A stretch of 64,000 nt of DNA from Akkermansiaceae bacterium (GTDB lineage: Bacteria > Verrucomicrobiota > Verrucomicrobiia > Verrucomicrobiales > Akkermansiaceae): the NCBI GenBank assembly GCA_905182405.1, contig CAJJBQ010000002.1, positions 1,660,483 through 1,724,482 on the forward strand, given 5' to 3'. A program made the translations under genes and the position numbers. Shown one piece after another: positions 43,214 through 54,155 of the stretch (positions are counted from its first letter, which is position 1; every line of letters begins with the position of its first letter). The notes beneath the pieces are model-generated. The model was given only the letters and a program-made list of their open reading frames with translations. It was not told the origin of the DNA and searched no databases.

Positions 43214-44604
43214 TGCACACCCTACTCATCGTCGACGACGAGAAAGCCACCCGCGATGCCCTCCGCATGGCTCTCGAGGAAAGCTTCGACTGCTATCTTG
43301 CCGCCGATCTCACCCAAGCCAAACAAGTCCTCAAAACTGGAGAAATCGATCTCCTCCTTACTGACCTCCGCCTCGGCGGAGACTCCGGCATGGAAGTCCT
43401 CGATGCCGCCCTCGCCGGCCCCTCTCCCCCCGTATCCATTATGATGACGGCCTACGGCTCTGTCGACACCGCCGTTGAAGCCATGCGCCGCGGAGCTTGG
43501 CATTTCGTCACCAAGCCCCTCAATCTTGATGAAGTCGAACTCCTCCTTAAGCGCGCCGTCAGAAGCCGCAGTCTGGAGAAGAAAAATGAGGAACTCATTG
43601 CCGAAAACGAGACCCTCAAGAAAAAGTCAGGCTCTCAAAACCACGGACTCTCCCGACTCATCGGAAAATCTGCTCCGATGGCTCTCATCGCAGAGAAAAT
43701 CATCCAAATCGCTCCTACTCGTGCCACTGTTCTCATCGAGGGAGAGTCAGGAACCGGCAAAGAACTCGTCGCTCACGCCCTTCACGACCTTTCCGGACGC
43801 TCGAAAGAAAAATTTGTCGCGGTCAATTGCGCCGCCCTCTCCCCTCAACTTTTAGAATCCGAGCTCTTCGGCCACGAAAAGGGCGCCTTCACCGGTGCCA
43901 CCCAACGCCGGGTTGGCCGATTCGAACAAGCCCATGGCGGCACTCTTTTTCTTGATGAAATCGGGGAAATCGACCAATCGACCCAGGTAAAGTTGCTTAG
44001 AGCTCTCTCGGAACGCACCATTGAGAGGGTCGGCTCCAATCAACCAGTGCAGATCGACGTCCGCATCGTCACCGCTACCAACAAACACCTCGCCGACCTC
44101 GTGGAAGCGGGGGATTTTCGGGAAGATCTCTATTTCCGGCTCAACGTCCTTTCCGTCAGAATGCCGCCGCTCCGGGACCGCCGGGAGGATATCGTCCTCC
44201 TCGCCGGTTCCTTCCTGGAAGAATTTGCACTGGAGAATAGGCGCTCAGTGAAGCCCTTGAGCGACGCCGCCATAGCCAAACTCCTGTCCTATTCCTGGCC
44301 TGGAAATGTTAGAGAATTGCGCACCGCCATTGAGCATGCCGTGGTCATGTCGAATCAAGATACCCTCGACATCTTCCATCTCCCCGAATTCTTGGATAGC
44401 TCTAGAAGCCAAACTGTTTCCCATTCAGAGAAAAACACCCTTGCTCCTGTCGAAGAATTCAATTTGCATGCACAGGAGCAACGCGCAATCCTCGGAGCTC
44501 TGGCAGTAACCAAGGGAAACCGCACGAAAGCTGCCATCCTACTAGGCATCAGCCGACGAACTCTTCAACGAAAGTTGAGAAAGGTCTCCCCCACTGAAAA
44601 TTAA
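43213..44604 (+). CDS. Sigma-54-dependent response regulator (NtrC family)
   Basis: The product is 463 residues. Receiver residues 1-120: [12 protein letters not shown], phosphoacceptor in [16 protein letters not shown], conserved KP in [13 protein letters not shown]+ residues ~145-380: Walker [12 protein letters not shown], the sigma-54-contacting loop [10 protein letters not shown], Walker [13 protein letters not shown], second region of homology [14 protein letters not shown] and sensor motif [30 protein letters not shown]-terminal helix-turn-helix Fis type: [20 protein letters not shown]. It activates sigma-54 promoters when phosphorylated by the adjacent kinase; targets are not shown by the sequence. 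Confidence 0.93.
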   Translation: MHTLLIVDDEKATRDALRMALEESFDCYLAADLTQAKQVLKTGEIDLLLTDLRLGGDSGMEVLDAALAGPSPPVSIMMTAYGSVDTAVEAMRRGAWHFVTKPLNLDEVELLLKRAVRSRSLEKKNEELIAENETLKKKSGSQNHGLSRLIGKSAPMALIAEKIIQIAPTRATVLIEGESGTGKELVAHALHDLSGRSKEKFVAVNCAALSPQLLESELFGHEKGAFTGATQRRVGRFEQAHGGTLFLDEIGEIDQSTQVKLLRALSERTIERVGSNQPVQIDVRIVTATNKHLADLVEAGDFREDLYFRLNVLSVRMPPLRDRREDIVLLAGSFLEEFALENRRSVKPLSDAAIAKLLSYSWPGNVRELRTAIEHAVVMSNQDTLDIFHLPEFLDSSRSQTVSHSEKNTLAPVEEFNLHAQEQRAILGALAVTKGNRTKAAILLGISRRTLQRKLRKVSPTEN

Positions 44605-44609
44605 TCAAT

Positions 44610-46439
44610 ATGAGTAAAAATGAATCCTTCGGCGGCAGTCTAGATGCCGCCATCATGATCCGGAGACTCCTCTTTTTCGTCCTCCTCTTTTCGCTGGTAT
44701 TTTTCTACCTCGCTCTAACCTTCAGAGGGCTCACCTCAGCCAACGGAATGGAGCAGGCTCAAATTGGTCGGGAAATCGCGCGAGGCAATAATTTCACGAC
44801 CAAGGTGATTCGTCCTGCAGCGATCAAACAAGCGGAGAAGACGGAAGGTGGTGAAGTAGCTCTTGATAACTTTTACGACACCTATCATTCCCCTTTGAAT
44901 CCCTTCATCTACGGCGCGGTGCTCAAAGCTGTTGGTGGTGATGATTTCGATAAATACCAAATCACCGAAGGAAATCGTACTATCTACCGCTTGGATCGAG
45001 TGATCGCAGCTGTTTCGGTGATCTGTTTTCTGATTGCGATCGGAGTAAATTATCTCCTCATCTCTCGCATCTTTGATGTTCGAATCGCAGGTGTGGTGGC
45101 CCTTCTCATGGCGCTCTGTGACTTGATGTGGAAATTCACGAACACCGGCCTTCCGCAGATGCTCATGCTTCTCTTGTTCTCATGCGCTCTTTTCTTCGCC
45201 TACCGCGCTTTGGAGGCTTCTATTGAAGGGAAAGTGGCGCTGGGATCAATTCTCGTTGCTGCCATATTCTTCGCCCTCCTTGCCCTGTCCCACTGGCTGA
45301 GCATCTGGATCTCTATCGGTTTCGTTCTCTACGCCGCTTTTTTCTTCCGTCCCAAAGGAGTGGCTGCTCTGGCAGTTCTTGGCATTCTTCTCCTCTTCAG
45401 TCTTTACTTTGTCGGGAAAAACTTGGAGTGGACTGGTTCTCCAGCTGGCACAGCGGGGCTCACGCTTTATGGTGGCCTTACCCAATCTGAAGAGGGGATC
45501 ATGCGTTCCATGAATCCCGGCGATAAAACCACCGCCATCATCTACAACATGAATTCGTTGTTGCTGAACACCTTCCGCAACATCCTCCTGCAAGTGGACG
45601 GACTCTACACGAATTTGGGCTCCATCATTTCTGCCCCTCTCTTTTTCTTCGCTCTCCTCCATCCCTTCAAGCGGGCTTCCATCGCACAATTTCGTTGGAT
45701 CATCCTTATCATGTGGGTCACAGCGGCATTGGGCATGGCCCTATTTGGTCTATCAGATAGCGCGGTAGACTCGAATCAACTTCACATCCTCTTCGCCCCT
45801 ATTATGGCCGCCTATGGATTGGCCTTTCTTTCGATCATCTGGAGTCGAATTGAGCTCCCGGAAGGGAGTGGCATCCTGCGCTATGGCCATTTCTACCTCG
45901 TCGTCATTATAAGTGCCGGCCCACTGTTACTCAGTATCCCGGATGGAATTAGAGGTGGTTTATTAAGAAGCGAATCGCCCAAGACCGTCTGGCCGCCTTA
46001 CTGGCCGCCACTTCTCAACCGAACCTTGCACGACGAAACGGATGACGACGCCATCATCATTACCGACCAGCCATGGGCTGTCGCTTGGTATGCGGACAGA
46101 CATTCGGTCTGGCTTCCCAAGCGGGTGGAAGATTTGGTAACGCTGGAAAAAATGGCTAATGATCAATTACTCACCATTGGAGGAATTCTTGTTTCTCCTA
46201 CTTCTTTCAAGGACAACCCATTTTATACTCCTGGTGCTTTTGGCTCAGATGAGGAATTTGCCCCCATGATGCTAGATGCAACCGCCTCCAGGGTGACCGA
46301 GGGAGGCGTGGGTCCAGTAGGAAATTTCAGCAAAACATCCCCCAAGCTTTCCGGCGTCACCAGACGCTACCCATACGCTCTGGAGCTATTCCCCGGGAGA
46401 ATTGTCCTCTTTTCTCCAAAACCTTCTTCGAACCAGTAA
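44610..46439 (+). CDS. Polytopic membrane protein, GT-C glycosyltransferase-like
   Basis: The product is 609 residues with ~11-12 membrane segments, for example RLLFFVLLFSLVFFYLALTF, VIAAVSVICFLIAIGVNYLL, GSILVAAIFFALLALSHWLS and AALAVLGILLLFSLYFVG. A large N-terminal periplasmic loop (residues ~45-130, GMEQAQIGREIARGNNFTT; DNFYDTYHSPLNPFIYGAVL) fits the first loop of GT-C/PMT-type enzymes, which has acidic catalytic residues; here the D of DTYHSP may serve. A soluble C-terminal part (~130 residues) follows. It starts 5 bases after the response regulator. Lipid-linked sugar transfer is an inference. Confidence 0.6.
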   Translation: MSKNESFGGSLDAAIMIRRLLFFVLLFSLVFFYLALTFRGLTSANGMEQAQIGREIARGNNFTTKVIRPAAIKQAEKTEGGEVALDNFYDTYHSPLNPFIYGAVLKAVGGDDFDKYQITEGNRTIYRLDRVIAAVSVICFLIAIGVNYLLISRIFDVRIAGVVALLMALCDLMWKFTNTGLPQMLMLLLFSCALFFAYRALEASIEGKVALGSILVAAIFFALLALSHWLSIWISIGFVLYAAFFFRPKGVAALAVLGILLLFSLYFVGKNLEWTGSPAGTAGLTLYGGLTQSEEGIMRSMNPGDKTTAIIYNMNSLLLNTFRNILLQVDGLYTNLGSIISAPLFFFALLHPFKRASIAQFRWIILIMWVTAALGMALFGLSDSAVDSNQLHILFAPIMAAYGLAFLSIIWSRIELPEGSGILRYGHFYLVVIISAGPLLLSIPDGIRGGLLRSESPKTVWPPYWPPLLNRTLHDETDDDAIIITDQPWAVAWYADRHSVWLPKRVEDLVTLEKMANDQLLTIGGILVSPTSFKDNPFYTPGAFGSDEEFAPMMLDATASRVTEGGVGPVGNFSKTSPKLSGVTRRYPYALELFPGRIVLFSPKPSSNQ

Positions 46440-46446
46440 GCAGCTA

Positions 46447-46743
46447 ATGGCAGATCAGAAAGAATCAATAGCTCCACCTGCCGCCCCGTCATTCGAGGAG
46501 GCCATTGATGAGCTGGAGGAGCTTACCGAACGCCTTGCGCATGAACCAAAATCACTGGGTGCGTTAATCGATGACTTCGAGCGAGGCCAATCCTTGATCC
46601 AATTTTGTCATGGCGCACTAAAGAGTGCCCGCGAACGTATCAATGTCATTCAAGCATCCCTTCAGAATGAATCTGAAGATGACGCACTCGATGATTCCTC
46701 AAAATCTTTTTCCGACGTAAACGACGATGTCAGACTTTTCTAA
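46447..46743 (+). CDS. xseB: Exodeoxyribonuclease VII small subunit
   Basis: The product is 98 residues from ATG 46447; the frame is open from 46402, but those residues come from the upstream gene's 3' end. The core PSFEEAIDELEELTERLAHE, SLGALIDDFERGQSLIQFCH and ALKSARERINVI is the XseB helical hairpin, followed by an acidic tail. It overlaps dxs by 17 bases, a common pairing in bacteria. Confidence 0.9.
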   Translation: MADQKESIAPPAAPSFEEAIDELEELTERLAHEPKSLGALIDDFERGQSLIQFCHGALKSARERINVIQASLQNESEDDALDDSSKSFSDVNDDVRLF

Positions 46744-48604
46744 TAGCCCACTTTTGGATCAAATCCAGTCACCCGATGATCTCAAAAAACTTGAGGTTAC
46801 CCACCTCGCCAAGCTCGCTCAAGAGGTCCGGGATGTTCTTATCAACTCTCTCTCAAATACGGGTGGACATTTGGGTCCCAATCTGGGTGTGGTGGAATTA
46901 TCGATCGCCCTGCATCACGTTTTTAAATCTCCAACAGACAAGTTCCTTTTCGATGTTTCCCACCAGGGCTATGTCCACAAAATGCTCACCGGAAGAGCCA
47001 AGAAGATTGATACCATCCGACAGTATAAGGGTCTCAATGGATTCCTTCTGCGCACCGAATCCGAACACGATTGCTACGGTGCCGGTCACGCTGGCACAGC
47101 TCTCTCCGCCGCTTTGGGGATGGCATCGGCACGTGATCTAAAAGGCGAAAACAACCACGTTGTCGCGGTCGCTGGTGACGCTGCTTTCACTTGTGGACCT
47201 ACCTTGGAAGCGCTCAATAATATGGCGCAGACCACCAAGCGCTGTATCGTGATCCTCAACGACAATGAATGGTCGATTGACCGGAATGTCGGAGCGCTTG
47301 CCAAATATTTCAACGACCTCCAGACACACAGTATCTACAGCGGAATTCGCGAGAAAGCATCGCAGTTCGTCGAAAAAATTGGAGGCACCACAGTTAAAAA
47401 GTTTGCCCAAAAGATCGAGCGTAACGCCAAGAACATGCTCGTCCCCAATGTTATCTTTGAGAAATTTGGGATGCGTTATTTCGGCCCTATCGATGGACAT
47501 GATCTCCCCCTTCTCCTCAAGACTCTCGACTACCTTAAGAAGCAGGAGGAGCCTGTCATTCTGCACATCATTACCGAGAAAGGTCGAGGCTATCAGCCCG
47601 CTCTCGATAAGCCAGGTAAGTTCCACGGCCTAGGACCCTATAAGATCGAAGACGGCTCTACCGCTTCCGGAGCACCTACCTTTTCCGAGCTCTTTGGACG
47701 CGCGGTCACTGACTTTGCCAAGAAGGACGAAAAGATCACCGCGATCACCGCCGCGATGCCTGGCGGCACCAAGCTCGAGACCTTCAAGGAGGAAATGAAC
47801 GAGCGCTACTTCGATGTCGGCATCGCCGAAGAGCACGCCGCATTGTTTGCCTGCGGACACGCCTCTCAGGGGCTCCGCCCTTTCCTGGCGATCTATTCCA
47901 CCTTCATGCAGCGGGCTTACGACATGATCATTCATGACATGGCTCTCCAAAAGCTCCCGGTTCGCCTCTGTATGGACCGCGGTGGGCTCTCAGGAGATGA
48001 TGGCCCGACTCATCATGGGCTCTTTGACATCGGCTATCTTCGCCATGTCCCAGGCATCGTCCACATGCAGCCTAAGGATGAAGATGAATTCATCGATATG
48101 CTTTGGACGATGGCCAACTACGATGAAGGTCCCATCGCCATCCGCTACCCTCGTGGAAATGGACCAGGCGCACCCATCAAGGATGAGCCCACTATTCTTG
48201 AGATTGGAAAAGCGGAAGTCCTTCAGGAAGGAAGCGATGTTTGCCTCATTCCTCTCGGAACGATGATGGAACTCGCCCTTGAAGCGAAAACAGAACTCGA
48301 AGCGAAAGGCCTTTCGGTGACCCTCATCAACCCTCGCTGGATTAAGCCACTGGATGCTGAATGCATCAGTCGCCTCGCCGCCTCCTCAAAGGTGGTGTGC
48401 ACCTTCGAAGATCACGTTCTTGCCAATGGCTTCGGCGCTTCCATCATCGAACTGCTTCACGATCGCAAGATCAACACCCAAGTCGAACGGATCGGCTGGC
48501 CCGATCAGTTCGTGGAACATGGAAAACCCGATATTCTTCGCGAGAAGCATGGCCTCACCTCAGCTGCCGCTCTCGAAAAAATCCTCCAGTATTTTCCTTC
48601 TTAG
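46727..48604 (+). CDS. dxs: 1-deoxy-D-xylulose-5-phosphate synthase (divergent type)
   Basis: The product is 625 residues. It makes DXP from pyruvate and glyceraldehyde 3-phosphate for isoprenoids, thiamine and pyridoxal. The N-terminal thiamine-diphosphate domain has NTGGHLGPNLGVVELSIALH, SHQGYVHKMLTGRAKKIDTI and GDAAFTCGPTLEALNNMA...NDNEWSID. The central Pyr domain has DVGIAEEHAALFACGHASQG (catalytic Glu) and DRGGLSGDDGPTHHGLFDIG. The C-terminal transketolase domain is normal. Positions that are AHQAYPHK, GHSSTS and GDGALTGG in classical Dxs read SHQGYVHK, GHAGTA and GDAAFTCG here, so it belongs to a diverged Dxs subgroup. Confidence 0.92.
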   Translation: MSDFSNSPLLDQIQSPDDLKKLEVTHLAKLAQEVRDVLINSLSNTGGHLGPNLGVVELSIALHHVFKSPTDKFLFDVSHQGYVHKMLTGRAKKIDTIRQYKGLNGFLLRTESEHDCYGAGHAGTALSAALGMASARDLKGENNHVVAVAGDAAFTCGPTLEALNNMAQTTKRCIVILNDNEWSIDRNVGALAKYFNDLQTHSIYSGIREKASQFVEKIGGTTVKKFAQKIERNAKNMLVPNVIFEKFGMRYFGPIDGHDLPLLLKTLDYLKKQEEPVILHIITEKGRGYQPALDKPGKFHGLGPYKIEDGSTASGAPTFSELFGRAVTDFAKKDEKITAITAAMPGGTKLETFKEEMNERYFDVGIAEEHAALFACGHASQGLRPFLAIYSTFMQRAYDMIIHDMALQKLPVRLCMDRGGLSGDDGPTHHGLFDIGYLRHVPGIVHMQPKDEDEFIDMLWTMANYDEGPIAIRYPRGNGPGAPIKDEPTILEIGKAEVLQEGSDVCLIPLGTMMELALEAKTELEAKGLSVTLINPRWIKPLDAECISRLAASSKVVCTFEDHVLANGFGASIIELLHDRKINTQVERIGWPDQFVEHGKPDILREKHGLTSAAALEKILQYFPS

Positions 48605-48663
48605 AAGCTCCTAGCGAAAGCACCAGAGGTGTTTATCACTTCTCACGATCAGAGAATTATTCA

Positions 48664-49837
48664 CTACAATGGGTGAGGCAATAATGGCCTCGCCCATTTT
48701 GTTTTTACGATCTTCCCCACGCCATCTTTCTTCACTTCAGCGATGATGACTGTTCCGTCTTCCCGGGCACAGCATAGCTTGTTTCCGACCAAGATCGGCG
48801 AGGCATAGGAGGCGCTGGGTGCCTTGGCCAAATCCCCCTCTCGGACCACGTTTCCACTCTTTGCATCAAGACAAGTGATCCAACCTCTCTTCTTCCCGCG
48901 GTCGACGAAGAGAAACACCTTTCCATCGCATGCCACTGGCGTGGCCGCATCGGGAGAAGGCAGCTTCTTTCTCCAAAGAACCACCTTTTTGCTGATGTCT
49001 CCCGAACCTCCAGCCTTGATACCCATGACCCACTCTCCTCTACCATGAGGTACGATGACCACGCCATCGCGTGTAAACCGAAGAAGCAATCGTGCGCCAC
49101 ATCCCTTTATTATCGGGGTTAATCCCCGCGCAGGCCCAGAGTTCTTTGCCTGATTTGGCATCGTGTCCAGTTAGGTGATCCTCGCCGAAGGTGATGATCG
49201 TTTCCACCCCATCAACATCCACGAAATGAGGTGTGGTGTAACTGTCTCCCGTCTCTTTCCCGCTTTCAAACTTACGATCCATCTTCCTACCTTCCTTCTC
49301 GGTCGCGGGATCAAGAGAGACAAGGTATGAGGCCCCCTCAGTCTGCATCACGGCAATCACTATGTTCCCATTGGCAAGAACGGGCGAAGTTCCTTGGTCC
49401 CACCAGAAATGGTCTTTTCCATAAAGTTCATGCAGGTCAATTTCCCAAAAGTTCTTTCCCTTCACCGTCGCACCCACCACGTGGCCTGATTTAAAATAGC
49501 CAATGACATGCTTCCCGTCGGAAACAGGTGAAGAGTTTGAACCGCTGGCCACGGCCCTTGGTTTCCTCACCCACCTAAAATATAGGCCACGAGAGCGTCT
49601 TTACCATCGATGGGAGAGATCAAAAAAGTGAGTCACCCTAAAAAATTGGAGTCACCCCCCCCGGCCTGGAAGCTCCGTTTTCCATGCCACTCCCTTTCCC
49701 GCTGACGAAGACTCCGAGGGAATGACCCCCTTTTCGATCGCACCATTTCCGCTGGGACCGCGTCATTCGCTCCAGTCGGAAAAAAGCGGAGCTACGGCAA
49801 TCAAGGATACCAAAGCAAACTGCATGGCAACTTTCAT
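48664..49837 (-). pseudogene. PQQ-like beta-propeller (BamB-type) exported protein, decayed
   Basis: ATG 49837 starts a signal peptide (MKVAMQFALVSLIAVAPLFS) followed by DWSE, stop TGA, RGPSGNGAIEKGVIPSES and GVAWKTELPGRGG; family members have W at the TGA (DWxxWRGPxxxG). Frame changes then follow (ISPIDGKDALVAYILGG in a second frame), then a long open piece ASGSNSSPVSDGKHVIGYF...HDAKSGKELWACAGINPDN, another frame change at TRDGVVIVPHGRGEWVMGIK and the C-terminal blades CLDAKSGNV, ASPILVGNKLCCAREDGTVI. At least one nonsense codon and three frameshifts make it a pseudogene of ~390 codons. Confidence 0.82.
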
Positions 49838-49927
49838 ATCAATGAACTAGCGCTCCAGACCGTCACTCAAAGAAAGAAATCAGGGCATAAACTGGAACTT
49901 CGCCCTCAACCCGCTATTTTCCTGCCC

Positions 49928-50899
49928 GTGGATATGTTGACCAAAGCCCGCTGCGTGATCGAAACCGAGATTGCAGCTCTTCATCAGCTCATCGAGAATC
50001 TCGACGAAGAGTTTTCCAGCGCCGTGGAAACACTCCATCAAACCCTTTCGGCTCATCACAAAATTGTCGTCGTCGGGATCGGTAAATCAGGCAACATCGG
50101 CCACAAAATTGCTGCTACGCTAAATTCTACGGGCGCCACCGCGGTCGTCCTCAATTCTCAGAACGCGCTCCACGGAGATCTCGGTCTTATTTCAGATGGT
50201 GATGCCGTCATCATCTTGTCTCAATCTGGTGAGACCGACGAACTCGTCAACCTTCTTCCCTATATCCGAAGATACCAGGTTCGACTCATCAGCCTGACGG
50301 GCAAACCCGGGTCCAGCCTCGCCAAACAGAGCAATCACATCCTAAACACCAGCGTTCCCAGGGAGGCCTGCCCTCTCAATCTAGCTCCCACCTCGTCCTC
50401 CACCGCGATGCTCGCAATGGGCGACGCCCTCGCAATGGTCCTTCTCGAAAAACGCGGCTTTACCGAGGAAGACTTTGCCCGCTTCCACCCCGGAGGTAGC
50501 CTAGGACGCGCCCTCCTCATCAAGGTATCGGAGATCATGCGTAGCGGAGATCACCTCGCTTTGGTTTCGCTCGGTGCCACCGTGCATGACGCCCTCGCCG
50601 CCATGACATCGAAACGCTCAGGGGCCTGTCTTGTTTTAGATCAGAAAGATCAGCTAGCCGGAATTTTCACCCACGGTGATTTCGCGCGCGCCTTCCAAAA
50701 AGACCCTTTACTTGGACTTCAACAGGTTGCGGCATTCATGACCAAGGAGCCGATCACACTTTCAGCCAATTCATTGGCTGCCGAGGCAGTGGCGACGATA
50801 GGTGGGAATCAGATTGATGACGTGGTAGTCCTTGATGAATTAGGAAATCCCATCGGCATGGTCGACTCCCAGGACTTTGCCCGCCATCGCCTAATCTAG
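49928..50899 (+). CDS. kdsD: Arabinose-5-phosphate isomerase (KpsF/GutQ family)
   Basis: The product is 323 residues from GTG 49928 (ATG 49934 also possible). It converts ribulose 5-phosphate to arabinose 5-phosphate, the first step towards Kdo for lipopolysaccharide. The SIS domain has [49 protein letters not shown] and [20 protein letters not shown], the family core. Two CBS domains follow ([40 protein letters not shown]). The 3' end overlaps the nucleoside transporter by four bases in convergent orientation. Confidence 0.93.
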   Translation: MDMLTKARCVIETEIAALHQLIENLDEEFSSAVETLHQTLSAHHKIVVVGIGKSGNIGHKIAATLNSTGATAVVLNSQNALHGDLGLISDGDAVIILSQSGETDELVNLLPYIRRYQVRLISLTGKPGSSLAKQSNHILNTSVPREACPLNLAPTSSSTAMLAMGDALAMVLLEKRGFTEEDFARFHPGGSLGRALLIKVSEIMRSGDHLALVSLGATVHDALAAMTSKRSGACLVLDQKDQLAGIFTHGDFARAFQKDPLLGLQQVAAFMTKEPITLSANSLAAEAVATIGGNQIDDVVVLDELGNPIGMVDSQDFARHRLI

Positions 50900-52113
50900 C
50901 TCAGAAAAATTCCCGCAAGTGCTGCGCTCGTGAGATTTGCCAACGTCGCGGCGAAGACTGCTTTCAGGCCAAACCTGGCAATCTCAGAACGACGACTCGG
51001 AGCCATCACGCCCAAACCACCGAGCAGAATCGCGATTGACGATAGATTCGCGAAACCGCAGAGCGCGAAAGTGACAATCCCCTGTGAGCGGGGCGTCAAC
51101 GCATCCTTAATTTGACCAAACTCACCGAAGGCCACGAATTCATTCAGAACCAGCTTCTGCCCAATCAGGCTTCCGACTTGCTGAACGTCTGCAGAACCCA
51201 CACCCAACATCCAAGCCACCGGCGAAAACAGCCAACCCAGAATCGCCTGCATACTCAGTTCAGAGTATCCAAACCCGCCTCCCACGAGGCCTAAAACAAG
51301 GTTTATTACCGCAATGAGGCCAATGAATGCCAATAACATCGCGCCCACATTGAGCGCCAGCTTAAGACCACTGGAGGCCCCCAGCGCAGCGGCATCGAAG
51401 ACATTTACAGGGGCACCCTCATCCTCCGCGACTTCCACTTTTCCATCGTGCGCCTTCTCCGTCTCAGGCATCAGAAGCTTTGCATAAAGAAGCCCCGCAG
51501 GAGCGGCCATGAAGCAGGCAGCAAGAAGATGCTCAATCCGCGCGCCCATTTGCGCATATCCAGCAAGAACCGAACCCGCAACGCTCGCCAAGCCACCCAC
51601 CATCACGGCGAAGAGCTCTGAAGAGGTCATCTTCGACAGAAAGGGACGAATCACAAGAGGCGCTTCCGTTTGCCCGACAAAAATATTCGCCGCTGCAGAA
51701 AACGATTCGGTGCGGCTCGTTCCTAGCAATTTGTGGAGACCACCACCCACAAAACGAATGACCACCTGCATCACGCGTAAGTAATAAAGCACCGCAATGA
51801 GCGATGAGAAAAAAATGATCACCGGGAGCACTCGGAACGCAAACACGAAGCCCACCGCCTCATTGCGTGCGAGATCACCAAAAAGAAACTCAATCCCAGT
51901 CTGCCCTGCTCCGATTAATTCCTGAACCCGTGTCGTCAGCCAGCCCAAAACCTCTTGCCCAGACGAAGAACCGAGCACCCACGCCGCCAGAGCGACCTGA
52001 ATGAACAAGGCCCCACCTACCGTGCGCCAGTTGATCGCTCTACGATTCTCGGAACACGCATAGGCAATACCTAAAAGCGTGAACACTCCCAAAACACTGA
52101 TCCACCGTTCCAT
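50896..52113 (-). CDS. Concentrative nucleoside transporter (CNT/NupC family)
   Basis: The product is 405 residues from ATG 52113 ([20 protein letters not shown]), consistent with NupC N-termini; the longer frame from 52185 is less likely. Proton- or sodium-coupled nucleoside uptake. Motifs: [84 protein letters not shown] and [40 protein letters not shown], which are the CNT gate and nucleoside-recognition segments (GQTEAPL, NEFVA). A possible structured leader lies upstream at 52194. Confidence 0.92.
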   Translation of the reverse strand: MERWISVLGVFTLLGIAYACSENRRAINWRTVGGALFIQVALAAWVLGSSSGQEVLGWLTTRVQELIGAGQTGIEFLFGDLARNEAVGFVFAFRVLPVIIFFSSLIAVLYYLRVMQVVIRFVGGGLHKLLGTSRTESFSAAANIFVGQTEAPLVIRPFLSKMTSSELFAVMVGGLASVAGSVLAGYAQMGARIEHLLAACFMAAPAGLLYAKLLMPETEKAHDGKVEVAEDEGAPVNVFDAAALGASSGLKLALNVGAMLLAFIGLIAVINLVLGLVGGGFGYSELSMQAILGWLFSPVAWMLGVGSADVQQVGSLIGQKLVLNEFVAFGEFGQIKDALTPRSQGIVTFALCGFANLSSIAILLGGLGVMAPSRRSEIARFGLKAVFAATLANLTSAALAGIFLS

Positions 52114-52193
52114 AATAAAGATGGTTCGCTCTTCCTCGCCTCCTGTCCAGCCTAACAAAAGAAAGCCAAAAAATGAATATTTCACCTTCTTTG

Positions 52194-52236
52194 GGCGGGA
52201 GCCCCGCAGTAAGGGGATAGGTTATAACCTCCCGCC
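52194..52236 (-). promoter_or_regulatory. Nested palindromic element upstream of the nucleoside transporter
   Basis: GGCGGGAG and CTCCCGCC (8 bp perfect) enclose CCCC-GCAGTAA-GGGG and the palindrome GGTTATAACC. It lies 80-125 bases upstream of the transporter start. In RNA it could form a multi-stem leader; as DNA it could be an operator. It matches no riboswitch that I recognise. Confidence 0.45.
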
Positions 52237-52413
52237 ACACACCACCGGACTTTCGGGTCCACCGCCAATCTGCCACTTCGCAATTATTTCCGAGAAGAGA
52301 TTTTTAATGCTAGGAGACAGCCGTGATCAGACAGATTCTTTTTTATACCCTCCTTGCAGTCAGAGGTTCAGGTCCAGCAGTTTATTCGCCCTGAAAGAAG
52401 TTTCATTTTCCCT

Positions 52414-52725
52414 TTAGTCGATATCCCCTCGGTTGATTACCGCACGAGAGACATCGAATGAATCGAGCCACCTTAAACTCGTTGAGCGTTGAGCTTTACG
52501 ACACCAATCACTCACTCGTCGACACCGCAAATGGAGCCCCAAATGACCTAGCCAATCTAAACCCGATCTTTCGAACTTAACATGATTCCAGAGACCGTTA
52601 AATTCTGTCGAACGAATGGAGATCCGGCCAAGAAATCCTCCGTCCCGGGATTCAATGGAAGACCTATTGGCAGAGTCAGCGCTCCACGCGGCAAAGCTCC
52701 TCTCAAGCAGCGCTAGGATCATCAA
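52414..52725 (-). CDS. Doubtful hypothetical protein
   Basis: An open frame of 103 codons with no family resemblance. It is rich in Arg, Ser and Trp (LLERSFAAWSADSANRSS; RFLGRISIRSTEF-type segments), without signal peptide or membrane segment. It might be a decayed or chance frame. Confidence 0.2.
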   Translation of the reverse strand: MMILALLERSFAAWSADSANRSSIESRDGGFLGRISIRSTEFNGLWNHVKFERSGLDWLGHLGLHLRCRRVSDWCRKAQRSTSLRWLDSFDVSRAVINRGDID

Positions 52726-52919
52726 ATCCAGAGGATAAACACTCCTCCAAAAACTCTCAATCTCTCATCATTTCTTCACGTCGAACAGGCAACGATCTGG
52801 AAGCATGAGCGCAATCGTTTCTTTGACACAGGCGTGCTTTCGCAACTCAAAAGCGCAACAATTAAAGTAATCAGCCTCCGGGCGGATCAAGTGTTGCTCT
52901 CAATGCATATGCTCGCCCT

Positions 52920-54068
52920 TTATTTTGGCAAAGGGGTATTAGCTTTCACCGCATTCGCTGGGTAGGGATTATTTGCTCCAAATACCAACATCTTAGCCCG
53001 CTCTTCAACAACGATAAATGATTCGTCGATATTTCCATCAGCATCGCGAACTTTGGCAAGATCCAGCTTCAAGTGTTCCGCAAGGAAAGGATACGCCGCC
53101 ATACGCTTGGATAAACCGTAATCATGTTTCTCTTCTGCGAGATGCACATTCTTAACCTTGCCAGCGGCACCGTAGAGCTCATAGACATGCTTAAGATATG
53201 GAAATTCGTTTTGAGGCGTGTGCTTGGTCCAGTCCGAACCATTGGAAATAATCAATTGGGGGCGCGGGGCGGCAAGTGCTGCGATCTCGGCGTTGTTGGT
53301 CTTATGCTTGGCGCTCTGGTGGATCGGCATGCCGCTCTCACAGACACAACCACCGAAAAAATGAGCGGAAACCTGACAGACAGGGACGCTCACCGTGATG
53401 CGATCGTCGATGGCCGCGAGAATGAATGATTGCGTTCCGCCACCGGAACAACCGGTAATGCCAATCCGTTTTGCATCCACATCCGGCACTGAAAGAAGAA
53501 AATCTACTGCACGCATACTATTCCAGGTCTGCAATCTGAGTACTTCCGGCGTTTGGTCATGAGACCACCCCGCCTCCTTCCAATCGCCATACCCCACCAT
53601 ATCGTATTGAAATACGGCCGCTCCCATGCGCGCCAAAATCGCACAGCGCTTTTGTCTATTATCGTTAAAACGCCCCCCATGACCATGCGGGCAAAGAATG
53701 CCGGCGAGCCGGCCCTTGAATTCAGAGGGACGATACAGTGTGCCCGTAACGTAAATTCCGGGCGAACTTTCAAACGCAACACTCTCCACAAAATACCCTT
53801 CATAGCTTCTCTTGTTCGAGAACCTTGAATTGAGCGGTGTTTTCTCAGGTAGTTTGCTCAGGCTGGCACCCTCAAGAATGCCCTCGAGAATGTTTTCTTT
53901 GCGCTTTTTCCATCCTCCCAAATCCGAATAGGAGGCCTGGAATTGTAAGAGTTCCGCCTTGGCCTCATCCGGGGTCTGCGCATGACCTCGTCGCAGGTTG
54001 GTTTCATCGGCGAGCGCCAATCCGGAAAGAGCCAGGGTGACGACTGCAGCGAAGGAAATGTATTTCAT
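52920..54068 (-). CDS. Secreted alpha/beta hydrolase (acetyl-esterase / dienelactone-hydrolase type)
   Basis: The product is 382 residues from ATG 54068, with a signal peptide ([20 protein letters not shown]). The hydrolase fold has [20 protein letters not shown] (oxyanion-hole region), [11 protein letters not shown], nucleophile [16 protein letters not shown], the acid near [10 protein letters not shown] and catalytic His in [12 protein letters not shown]. This resembles the acetylxylan-esterase-like 'AXE1' and dienelactone-hydrolase families found in polysaccharide-degrading bacteria. The substrate is not shown. It is preceded by 87 bases of intergenic sequence and followed by the gene-free region. 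Confidence 0.82.
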   Translation of the reverse strand: MKYISFAAVVTLALSGLALADETNLRRGHAQTPDEAKAELLQFQASYSDLGGWKKRKENILEGILEGASLSKLPEKTPLNSRFSNKRSYEGYFVESVAFESSPGIYVTGTLYRPSEFKGRLAGILCPHGHGGRFNDNRQKRCAILARMGAAVFQYDMVGYGDWKEAGWSHDQTPEVLRLQTWNSMRAVDFLLSVPDVDAKRIGITGCSGGGTQSFILAAIDDRITVSVPVCQVSAHFFGGCVCESGMPIHQSAKHKTNNAEIAALAAPRPQLIISNGSDWTKHTPQNEFPYLKHVYELYGAAGKVKNVHLAEEKHDYGLSKRMAAYPFLAEHLKLDLAKVRDADGNIDESFIVVEERAKMLVFGANNPYPANAVKANTPLPK

Positions 54069-54155
54069 AAAAGTTTGCGTTGTTTTCAAGGTTCAATGCG
54101 ACGGATGATTTTTTGGTAAGCTTATAACATTAATGCGGCTCTTTTCCCAACGCCC

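Larger units (their letters stand above)
52114..52919. other. Long region without a clear gene
   Basis: It contains the inverted-repeat leader at 52194-52236 and a 103-codon open frame on the minus strand (52414-52725) that I list separately as doubtful. The remaining sequence is not recognisable. Confidence 0.5.

Noticed and set aside
49650..49700. Possible further repeat copy (AGCTCCGTTTTCCATGCC)
   Set aside because: Resemblance is short, and the stretch lies inside the readable PQQ pseudogene, so it is explained by that coding sequence.
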